From Limnohabitans sp. MMS-10A-192 (GTDB lineage Bacteria > Pseudomonadota > Gammaproteobacteria > Burkholderiales > Burkholderiaceae_C): DNA of 64,000 bases. Below are positions 10,504 to 17,458 of the stretch, one piece after another (positions within the stretch are counted from its first letter, which is position 1; each line of letters starts with the position of its first letter). Location: NCBI RefSeq assembly GCF_003063335.1, contig NZ_NERX01000002.1:62001-126000 (forward strand). The letters run 5' to 3'. The position numbers and the translations under genes are program-made. Under the pieces are notes generated by a model, which saw only the letters and a program-made list of their open reading frames with translations, ran no database searches and was not told the origin of the DNA.

Positions 10504-11804
10504 CAGATCGACTCCTGTTTCCTGGCCTTTCGCCTTTTGCTCGGTCTCGACTCCGACTCGGCAACGGCATCTGCAATGGCATTGTTGGTGCGAGTTGCAA
10601 AACCACTGATGCCACCCCACTCAGACTCTGCTGTGTCCATGGCACCGGGATTGAGGTTGGAAATGTCCTGAACCGAACCACCACGGTCAAAGTAATAAAC
10701 TGCATAGTCTTTGGTCAGTGCGGACTGCGCAATTTTTTTGGCATCTGGCGTCGATTGCAAATCAAACACTTGACGAACCAATGCCTCGGAGCTACCCAAT
10801 TTTTTAAACTCCTGCAACGCCCAAACCATGTCGAGCACCACAGGCGAGTGGGTGGACAAAACAACCTTATAACCGCGCCTCATCAGCTCCAGGACCAGCA
10901 ATAAAACCGCAGAAATACCCTGTGGGTGTAAGCCCATCTCGGGCTCTTCAATCACCACCCATTCGATGCACTCATCCACCGTCTTGCCCGTCTTGCGGCG
11001 GTTCGTGGTGGGGCAAAGCCAATACGCACCCATGAGCAAAGGCGTGAATTCACGCTGCCCTGCCGACCAGGACAAAAAGCCAAGGGGCTTGTCTTGCCCT
11101 TTGACATGCAGCCCCAGCCGTTTGGTGAAATCCTTGTCATCGATCACCAAACGATTGCCGCCAAACAAATGGTTCTGGATGGGCTTGCGCAAAGTGTCAT
11201 TCAATCGGTTCGGCCCGGGAAAAAGCTCACCCTTGGCGCCAAATTCGTTTTGAATCAGATCGTGCACGGCATCGCTGAAAGCCCGCAAGGTGTAGGGGTC
11301 CCCAAAATTGAACTGGCCAAAGTTTTGGGAGACACCACCAGGCAAACTCATCACCCGCTGCGCCGGAATGTAGAACATCCGTTCATGCCGCGTTGTGGAC
11401 TTGGATGGCTTGGCGTAGTCGGCGAGATCAACAGACTTGCCTTTCCATGTCAGGCTCGACTTTGCGCTCCATGCCCCCGAAAGGCCGCGCCCAAAATAGC
11501 CCTCCATGAATGCCCCCGCCTTGTCATTGAAAGACATGCTGTGGTGCTTGAATGTGTCATGAATCTGGTCCCGATCAACCAGCAATTTGAGCGTCTGCAA
11601 AAAGATGCTCTTGCCCGTGGCTTGTGGACCGACGATCACCGTGAGGTCGCCAAATGCCAAATCAGCAGAAGCAACGGGGCCCAAGTGATTCACTTGCAAA
11701 CGCGGTGGCTTGGTTTTGCGCACAGACTTATTCGTAGCGGCTGGCCGTGGAGATTTGGCGCTTTTTTTCTGATCGGAATCACCGAAAAGATCGGCAATGG
11801 TCAT
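10503..11804 (-). CDS. OLD-like AAA/ABC-type ATPase of defence cassette
   Basis: 433 aa; start ATG at 11804 with AAGGA six bases upstream (the frame extends further upstream, but into the nuclease gene). The ATPase has Walker A GPQATGKS (59-66), an ABC-type signature SAGQRE (247-252), Walker B plus glutamate VVIEEPEMGLHP (286-289) and a switch histidine in STHSPVVLDM (317-320). This is the AAA_15/AAA_21 type found in OLD nucleases, RloC and many abortive-infection systems. No TOPRIM nuclease domain follows, so a nuclease partner would be needed in trans. It lies between a NucS-like nuclease (38 bp upstream) and a coupled small protein. Confidence 0.85.
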   Translation of the reverse strand: MTIADLFGDSDQKKSAKSPRPAATNKSVRKTKPPRLQVNHLGPVASADLAFGDLTVIVGPQATGKSIFLQTLKLLVDRDQIHDTFKHHSMSFNDKAGAFMEGYFGRGLSGAWSAKSSLTWKGKSVDLADYAKPSKSTTRHERMFYIPAQRVMSLPGGVSQNFGQFNFGDPYTLRAFSDAVHDLIQNEFGAKGELFPGPNRLNDTLRKPIQNHLFGGNRLVIDDKDFTKRLGLHVKGQDKPLGFLSWSAGQREFTPLLMGAYWLCPTTNRRKTGKTVDECIEWVVIEEPEMGLHPQGISAVLLLVLELMRRGYKVVLSTHSPVVLDMVWALQEFKKLGSSEALVRQVFDLQSTPDAKKIAQSALTKDYAVYYFDRGGSVQDISNLNPGAMDTAESEWGGISGFATRTNNAIADAVAESESRPSKRRKARKQESI

Positions 11805-11842
11805 GTCTTTTCCTTGGCTGTCTGATGACGCATTATGAACAT

Positions 11843-12943
11843 TCAAATGACTCCATTCCAATTCACAAACACCGCCTTCAACCGCTCCACCGTATGCCGC
11901 CATTTGGCGGCGCGGGGTTGGCAGACTGTGTTTTGGTTGCCGAAGAGACCGACCTCGTTGAAGGCATGGGTGGTGTCTACGGCGTGAAGCCACTTCACGC
12001 GCACAAAGTATTCGGCTTGCTCGGGGTCGTCGGCTGTGGCGCTGTAGAGCGGGCCATGTTGCAACACGTCGAGCGCGGGGCGGTCGCCCTCGGGGGTGGG
12101 CACCATAAAGTCTTTGGCTGACTGCACGGATTCAGTCACCTCGCCCACACCCACAAAACCCGTTTGCGGAATCTTGACCCACACACGGTCACCGGGGGAC
12201 AAGAGCTTGAGCGTCTGGCTGTACCAAGTGCCGCCACCGCCGCTGATGTAACCATAGCGCCGAGCGTCTTCCCAGCTGCGGTGTTCATTCGAACCGAACG
12301 AAACATAGAACTCACCATTCCACGGTTCTTTGTCTTCGCCTTTGGCGGTGTTGGTGGCTGCCGCGTTGGCTTGGGTTTCGCCTGGGTCGATCATCCAGGC
12401 GCGGCTGAGCAGCTGCTGGCCGCCGTGCTCAAACACCTTGAAGAACACCACATTGATGGCAATGTCACGGGCATTCAAATACGCCACGATCCGCTCGGTG
12501 GATGGGTCCAACTCACTGGCCACAATGATGATTTGGTGCGAATGGTTGAGCGTGTCTTCGTCCAGCACCGCACCAAAGCGCTTTTGAAAATCGGCCTGCA
12601 AACTGCCGCCCTTAGAAAAGCGCTGGTAAATCTGCACGATGCGATCGGCCGTCAGGTCCACCACCCAAGAGGCATAGTCCAGCGCCTGCGCGACGATTTC
12701 GCGCGGGGTGCGGTCGCGCTTGAGTTCGATCAGCACCAGCGAACCATCGGGCGCAATGGCCAACAGGTCAATGCGCCCGCCGTGCGAGGTGACTTCTTGC
12801 TGGCCGATCAGCATCCATTCGCTGGAAAGTATGCGCGGCTCGCGCACGATCATGGATTCCAACAACTGCTCGCTGGCGAGCTTGGCGGCGGGCAAGATGG
12901 CGGGCTGGTCGGCGACTTGCCAGATGGCGTGTTGGATGGACAT
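11843..12943 (-). CDS. NucS/DUF91-like PD-(D/E)XK nuclease domain protein
   Basis: 366 aa. The N-terminal half has a restriction-endonuclease-like core: GRIDLLAI (Asp59), VLIELKRDR (Glu73, Lys75) and AQALDY (Gln86, Tyr90, the RecB-type QxxxY motif), as in NucS/DUF91 proteins. The C-terminal half (about 210-335: FYVSFGSN, SPGDRVWVKIPQTGFVGVGEV) looks like a PUA/EVE-type module that may recognise modified bases or RNA. The domain calls come from motifs; the target is unknown. It is the first gene of a minus-strand run with the ATPase and its partner, which supports a defence role. Confidence 0.75.
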   Translation of the reverse strand: MSIQHAIWQVADQPAILPAAKLASEQLLESMIVREPRILSSEWMLIGQQEVTSHGGRIDLLAIAPDGSLVLIELKRDRTPREIVAQALDYASWVVDLTADRIVQIYQRFSKGGSLQADFQKRFGAVLDEDTLNHSHQIIIVASELDPSTERIVAYLNARDIAINVVFFKVFEHGGQQLLSRAWMIDPGETQANAAATNTAKGEDKEPWNGEFYVSFGSNEHRSWEDARRYGYISGGGGTWYSQTLKLLSPGDRVWVKIPQTGFVGVGEVTESVQSAKDFMVPTPEGDRPALDVLQHGPLYSATADDPEQAEYFVRVKWLHAVDTTHAFNEVGLFGNQNTVCQPRAAKWRHTVERLKAVFVNWNGVI

Positions 12944-12975
12944 AGGCTCTTTCAGTTGGCGTCAAAGATAACAAC

Positions 12976-12993
12976 CAATGACGCAAGTCATTG
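12976..12993. promoter_or_regulatory. Inverted repeat upstream of the nuclease gene
   Basis: CAATGAC-GCAA-GTCATTG: perfect 7-bp arms around a 4-nt centre. It lies 33 bp upstream of the nuclease ATG and could be an operator for that gene. Read as plus-strand RNA it would be a hairpin with a GNRA-type GCAA loop. Confidence 0.5.
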
Positions 12994-13163
12994 AATTATT
13001 TGAAGTTTTCCCGATAGGGCGTGTTGTTTTCTCACGCACCAGATAACAAACTGAGGACTTTTCAAAGGTCAATTTTGGATATCCACCGGCGGATTTGGTA
13101 AACTTCCTCTAACACGGCCCCCTTCGGTAAAACGCTTCGGCGTCAAGCTGCTTGGGGGTTTTT
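12976..13163 (+). ncRNA. Candidate structured RNA next to the AbiF-like gene
   Basis: The 230 bp between the nuclease and abi genes hold no ORF but several plus-strand structures: a GCAA-capped hairpin (12976-12993), a UUCG-capped hairpin ACGC-TTCG-GCGT (13132-13143), and an outer CCCCC/GGGGG pairing (13118-13122 with 13154-13158) followed by five T, which looks like an intrinsic terminator. No plus-strand gene lies upstream to need that terminator, so it may end a small RNA. The 5' end and promoter were not found. From memory, AbiF-family HEPN proteins have been reported with adjacent antitoxin RNAs. Confidence 0.35.
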
Positions 13164-13173
13164 CTTTGGCCGC

Positions 13174-14187
13174 TCACCAAGTTCGCTGTTCCCACGAAGC
13201 ATCGACACCCATGCCGTGCAGCGTCAGGCCTACGTGGCGCAAATCTGGAAAATCGCTTTGCAGTAAGGTCACCAAGCGCTGCCCCCAGCCTGATGATGGG
13301 TTAATCACCGTCATCAAATGCTGGCAGATGCACAGCAACACAAACGGGCGGGCACGCAAACTGGCGTTTGGGTCACCCTGAAAACCATCCAGTGCTGGCA
13401 CCTCACCCACAGCGGGCAATTTAGGCTGATCCACCACGTTGCGGTTCCACAGGCGGCTGTGATGCGCGCAGACATTGCGCAAATAGTTCAAGCTGCGCAG
13501 CCAACTGGCAAACACCCGACCATCACTCACGCCATAGGCAGCTGAAATGTTGTCTTGCATCTCGGTGGGCAAGCCGGCAAACAAGGTCGACATACAGCCA
13601 AAGTCCCACACCTCGCAAGCCACCCAAATGGGCAGAGGCAAGCCGTATTTTTGTTTGTTGTGCTTGATGAACTCTTCACGAGACCGATTGATCAGTTTCG
13701 CGTGCTTGACCAACCATTCGTGGTGCTTAGTCAAACCCGAGTCAAGGCTGATGTCACTTGCAAAGGTGTTGTGAAAAATCGATGGGTTCATGTACGCGAA
13801 GCGGTCTAACTTGCCCAAGCAATGGGACAAGTCCACCCGCAAAGCAATCTCGATGCGCTCCAGTGCATCCATCGTGAGCAAGCGCAGCTTCTTGTCGAAC
13901 ACATACAAATCCACCGCATCTTGAAAGCGCGTGCCAAGTTTGAACTCATCTAAAACGGGGCGCTCAATCACCACCTTTTGGGGTTTGCGTCCTGTCTTGG
14001 GGTCTAGCGGACAAAACGGAACATCGCGCACCCGCATGTCATACCAATAACCACTGAGGCGGTAATAGCCAATGCGCTCCAGATAGTCGTGGGCTTTTGC
14101 AAGGTCGCTGATCGCCATGCCCCGTTCGACCAACTGCGCGAGTTGGTCGTCCACACTCAACCAAGGTTTTTCGTTGCGTGAAGCCAT
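13174..14187 (-). CDS. Abi_2 / AbiF-type HEPN abortive-infection protein
   Basis: 337 aa of the Abi_2 family, typified by ARIGYYRLSGYW-like and LYVFDKKLRLLTMDALERIE segments (here IGYYRLSGYWYD near 39-50 and about 94-112). Two Rx4H motifs characteristic of HEPN ribonucleases are visible: RVDLSH (Arg117, His122) and RNVCAH (Arg237, His242, in YLRNVCAHHSRLWNR). The family includes abortive-infection proteins thought to cleave RNA on phage infection. It starts 16 bp after the hsdS stop on the same strand, so it is probably the last gene of the restriction operon. A structured, non-coding stretch follows its 3' end. Confidence 0.88.
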   Translation of the reverse strand: MASRNEKPWLSVDDQLAQLVERGMAISDLAKAHDYLERIGYYRLSGYWYDMRVRDVPFCPLDPKTGRKPQKVVIERPVLDEFKLGTRFQDAVDLYVFDKKLRLLTMDALERIEIALRVDLSHCLGKLDRFAYMNPSIFHNTFASDISLDSGLTKHHEWLVKHAKLINRSREEFIKHNKQKYGLPLPIWVACEVWDFGCMSTLFAGLPTEMQDNISAAYGVSDGRVFASWLRSLNYLRNVCAHHSRLWNRNVVDQPKLPAVGEVPALDGFQGDPNASLRARPFVLLCICQHLMTVINPSSGWGQRLVTLLQSDFPDLRHVGLTLHGMGVDASWEQRTW

Positions 14188-14203
14188 GGCTTGATTGCGC
14201 GCC

Positions 14204-15934
14204 TTAACCCGTCACCAAGGCATCGGCCAAATGCGACTGAACCGCTTGACCAGCAGCTAGACGTTGGCGCAAATCGGCGCAAAGGCTGCTGAGTTCGTTA
14301 ACACGGTTGACGATACGTATTTGCTCAACATAGGGGGGCAGTCCGACTAGCTTTTGAAGGTATTCACCTTGTGCCAAATGCCCATGCGTTGAACTAGTAA
14401 CCTTAAGCTGATAGCGATTGATATACCGCATGCATAAAACAAAAAACTGACGATCAACATTTTTATTGATGACAATTTTCCACATGTTTTGATTTAAAAC
14501 TGCAGGTAAACACTTCTCGTCAACCACCCCTATTTTTCCAAGACTGCCACCGACCATCACAAGCAACACATCCCCCGCTTGAAGTTTGAACCCCTTGTAT
14601 GTGCTTTCTGCTGATATCGGATCGATAAATTTTGAATCGGACAAGTCAACTGAGCCGTCTGGTCTGATGTTCGTAACTCTAAAAACCAACGTACCCTCTG
14701 ACTTGTACTCAGAACTCTTGAACGCAAAGCCGGTATTTGTTTCGGCAATATGACCGACCATCGCCCACTCCCACCCCTGCGGCAACTCAAACGGTTTTTC
14801 TTCGTCAGTAATGGGCGGCAGGAGTTTGTCGCGTTTGATCTTGCCTTGGGCGATGAGGTGGTCTTTTTCGGTGCGGATTTTTTGCAGGAGGACGCTGGCA
14901 GGTTCGTCGGTGGGGTCTTGGGGGACGAGAAGGCCGCGGACGGCGAGTTGGAGGATGGTTTGTTCGAGGGCGTCCACGGCTTCGGGGCGGTCGAGCAGCA
15001 CGTCGAAGTGGGTGGCGATGCGTTGCCAGTTGTCGGCCAGTGCCTCGGGCGTTTCGCTTTGGGTGAGCGTGGCCAGCAGGGTGCCCAAGAGTTGGGCGTG
15101 TTGTTGCGCTTCGAGCTGGCCGCTGGCTTCGAGGGCGTCGCAGAGTTGCATTAGTTCTTCAACGCGGGTGACGATGCGGGATTGTTCGGCAGCAGGCGGT
15201 AACGCAATAACGCCTTGAAAAAAATTCGCGTCGTTGATGGCGGGATAGGCCACACCAACCGCTTTACTATTCACGAACTCAGTAAACGGCTCACTACGAA
15301 GGTAATGCAGCAGGTACTTCGATAGCACCCCTGTATGTGGGTGCATCACAGCGAAGGCGGTACTTGCAATCGCGCGTGGCACGTACTCATATTCAACGAC
15401 TGCAATGTTTTTGAGATACGGTCGCACAGTGGAATAAATGACCGTACCTTGCGCCACGTTTTTTCGCGCACGTGAAGGCGCATCAGAGGCCTCAAGTACT
15501 TGAACTTCTAGTGCAATTCGTCCCTTGGCGTTGTCAATCGCAGCCACATCGATATAGCTGAAAGACGCTGTTGGCTCGCCTTGACCAAGTCCGTGGGTAA
15601 TCTCAGGTATCCGTGCCCATTCCCAGCCAGTCGGTAAGTCAAACGGCTTTTCCTCGTCAGTGATTTCCGCCAGCGGCTTGTCCCGCTTGATCTTGCCTTC
15701 TGCAATCAGTCGGTCTTTCTCCGCCCTGATCTTCTTGAGCAATTCACTTGCAGGTTCATCGCTCGGGTCTTGCGGCACCAGCTTGCCTTGCACGGCCAGC
15801 GTCAAGATGAGTTCGCGCAGGCGGGCCACGCCGCCGGGGGCTTGGGCGATCAGGTCGAAATGCCGCACCAGTGGCGGTTGCAAATTCACCAGGTATTTGG
15901 CGCTGGGTTCTTGCGCTGTCAGCACTGCGCTCAC
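14204..15934 (-). CDS. hsdS: Type I restriction-modification specificity subunit HsdS
   Basis: 576-aa DNA-recognition subunit. It has two target-recognition domains (about 110-265 and 395-545), each preceded by a near-duplicate segment: LVPQDPSDEPASELLKKIRA near residue 50 and LVPQDPTDEPASVLLQKIRT near 340, both leading to EEKPF(D/E)LP.GWEWA. Coiled-coil spacers follow each target domain (EQSRIVTRVEELMQLCDALE; EQIRIVNRVNELSSLCADLR). The start overlaps the hsdM stop by 4 nt (ATGA). Each half reads part of a bipartite target; the target sequence cannot be deduced here. The second recognition domain (around 14340-14760) is locally AT-rich, as expected for exchanged recognition domains. Confidence 0.95.
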   Translation of the reverse strand: MSAVLTAQEPSAKYLVNLQPPLVRHFDLIAQAPGGVARLRELILTLAVQGKLVPQDPSDEPASELLKKIRAEKDRLIAEGKIKRDKPLAEITDEEKPFDLPTGWEWARIPEITHGLGQGEPTASFSYIDVAAIDNAKGRIALEVQVLEASDAPSRARKNVAQGTVIYSTVRPYLKNIAVVEYEYVPRAIASTAFAVMHPHTGVLSKYLLHYLRSEPFTEFVNSKAVGVAYPAINDANFFQGVIALPPAAEQSRIVTRVEELMQLCDALEASGQLEAQQHAQLLGTLLATLTQSETPEALADNWQRIATHFDVLLDRPEAVDALEQTILQLAVRGLLVPQDPTDEPASVLLQKIRTEKDHLIAQGKIKRDKLLPPITDEEKPFELPQGWEWAMVGHIAETNTGFAFKSSEYKSEGTLVFRVTNIRPDGSVDLSDSKFIDPISAESTYKGFKLQAGDVLLVMVGGSLGKIGVVDEKCLPAVLNQNMWKIVINKNVDRQFFVLCMRYINRYQLKVTSSTHGHLAQGEYLQKLVGLPPYVEQIRIVNRVNELSSLCADLRQRLAAGQAVQSHLADALVTG

Positions 15935-17400
15935 GCTGGGGCTCCCAGCGATTGGGCGAGGATGCTTTTGAGTTGGTCGCGCAGGCTTTGCGCCTCGGTT
16001 TGCAGGCGGGCGTAGTCGGCCAGCAGTTGCTCGGGGTCGTGGCTCACCACTTCAGCAGCGTGGGGGTTCTTTTGGTCGAGGTTGTAGTTGGCGGCTTTGA
16101 TCTGCTCAAGGCTCACCTTCCAGGCACGCTCGTTTTCCACGCGGGCGGCAAAGCCGTCGGCCTCGGTGCCCCACCAGGCTTTTTCAGCGTCGAACTCTTC
16201 GATGCGGATGGGCTTGGTTTTGTTGTAGTTTTTCACGCCCGTTGGGTAGGGGTGCTCGTAGTACCAAACGTGTTCGGTGGGCTTGCCTTTGGTGAAGAAC
16301 AGCAGGTTGGTTTTGATGCCGGTGTAGGGCGCAAACACGCCGTTGGGCAGGCGCACGATGGTGTGCAGGTTGCACTCGGCCAGCAGTTGTTCTTTGATGC
16401 GGGTCTTCACGCCTTCGCCAAACAGCGTGCCGTCGGGCAACACCAGAGCGGCGCGGCCATTGGTTTTGAGGATGTGTTTGATGAGCACCAAAAACAAGTC
16501 CGCCGTTTCTTTGGTGCGCACATCGGCCGGAAATCCGTGCTCGATGCCCGGCTCTTCGATGCCGCCAAAGGGCGGGTTGGTCAGGATGACGTCCACGCGC
16601 TCGGCGGGTGTGTAGTCGCGCAGCGGGCGGGCCAGTGTGTTGCCGTGGGCAATGAGGCTGGGCACTTCGATGCCGTGCAGCATGAGGTTGGTCACGCACA
16701 GCATGTGGGGCATTTGCTTTTTCTCAACGCCCAAGATGCTGTTTTGCAGAACAGCTTCGTCTGCGGTGTTGTGCACTTGTTTGCGCAGGTGCTCGATGGC
16801 GCAGACCAAAAAACCGCCCGTGCCGGTGGCCGGGTCCATCACGCGTTCGCCCAGCTGGGGGTTGACCATGTCCACCATGAACTGCGTCACGGCGCGGGGC
16901 GTGTAGAACTCACCCGCGTTACCGGCGCTTTGCAGGTCTTTGAGGATTTTTTCGTAGAGGTCGTTGAACTGGTGGCGCTCGGCTTGGCGGTTGAAGTCGA
17001 TCGCGTTGAGCTTGTTGATGACCTGGCGCAGCAGCTGGCCGCTTTTCATGTAGTTGTACGCGTCTTCAAACACGCCGCGCACCACATAGCCACGGGGGTT
17101 GCGCTGGGCGTCACCGCTCAGGCTTTTGAGGGTGGCAAAGAGTTGGTTGTTCACAAAATCCAGCAACGCGTCGCCGGTGATGCCCTCGGCATCGGTAGCC
17201 CAGTTGCGCCAGCGCATGGCTTCGGGGATGGGGCTTTTGTAGTCGTCGCGGGTCAGTTCCAGCTCTTCTTCGAGCGCGTCAAACACTTTGAGGAACAAGA
17301 GCCAAGTGAGCTGCGAGATGCGCTGCGCGTCGCCATCCACGCCGCTGTCTTGGCGCATGATGTCTTGGATGGATTTGATGACAGATGAGAGGTTGGACAT
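15931..17400 (-). CDS. hsdM: Type I restriction-modification DNA methyltransferase HsdM
   Basis: 489-aa adenine-N6 methyltransferase subunit. An N-terminal helical HsdM domain (about 1-145) precedes the catalytic domain with the AdoMet site DPATGTGGF (189-197) and catalytic motif IV NPPF (about 275-278). It joins HsdS to form the modification enzyme and HsdR for cleavage. The start at 17400 gives the usual MSNLSSVIKSIQDIM N-terminus. It overlaps hsdS by 4 nt, whereas 58 bp separate it from hsdR, where a palindromic repeat pair lies. Confidence 0.95.
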   Translation of the reverse strand: MSNLSSVIKSIQDIMRQDSGVDGDAQRISQLTWLLFLKVFDALEEELELTRDDYKSPIPEAMRWRNWATDAEGITGDALLDFVNNQLFATLKSLSGDAQRNPRGYVVRGVFEDAYNYMKSGQLLRQVINKLNAIDFNRQAERHQFNDLYEKILKDLQSAGNAGEFYTPRAVTQFMVDMVNPQLGERVMDPATGTGGFLVCAIEHLRKQVHNTADEAVLQNSILGVEKKQMPHMLCVTNLMLHGIEVPSLIAHGNTLARPLRDYTPAERVDVILTNPPFGGIEEPGIEHGFPADVRTKETADLFLVLIKHILKTNGRAALVLPDGTLFGEGVKTRIKEQLLAECNLHTIVRLPNGVFAPYTGIKTNLLFFTKGKPTEHVWYYEHPYPTGVKNYNKTKPIRIEEFDAEKAWWGTEADGFAARVENERAWKVSLEQIKAANYNLDQKNPHAAEVVSHDPEQLLADYARLQTEAQSLRDQLKSILAQSLGAPA

Positions 17401-17420
17401 GTTTTTATGGGTTCGGTTCT

Positions 17421-17446
17421 GTCATTCCCGCGAACGCGGGAATCCA
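17421..17446 (+). repeat. Palindromic repeat GTCATTCCCGCGAACGCGGG, hsdR-hsdM gap
   Basis: Palindrome with CCCGCG/CGCGGG arms ending AATCCAG. It forms an inverted pair with the copy at 17481-17507; a third copy lies at 48369-48394. It sits in the hsdR-hsdM intergenic gap. Confidence 0.8.
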
Positions 17447-17458
17447 GAAATTAAGGCT

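Noticed and set aside
11805-11993. 63-residue N-terminal extension of the OLD-like ATPase
   Set aside because: It overlaps the nuclease gene 3' end; ATG 11804 has a good AAGGA site.
13081-13170. tRNA or tmRNA gene
   Set aside because: No T-loop GGTTCGAATCC-like sequence or cloverleaf; only nested hairpins with a T run.
15871-17388. 505-aa plus-strand frame opposite hsdM
   Set aside because: Shadow; hsdM carries the catalytic NPPF motif and a 4-nt overlap with hsdS.
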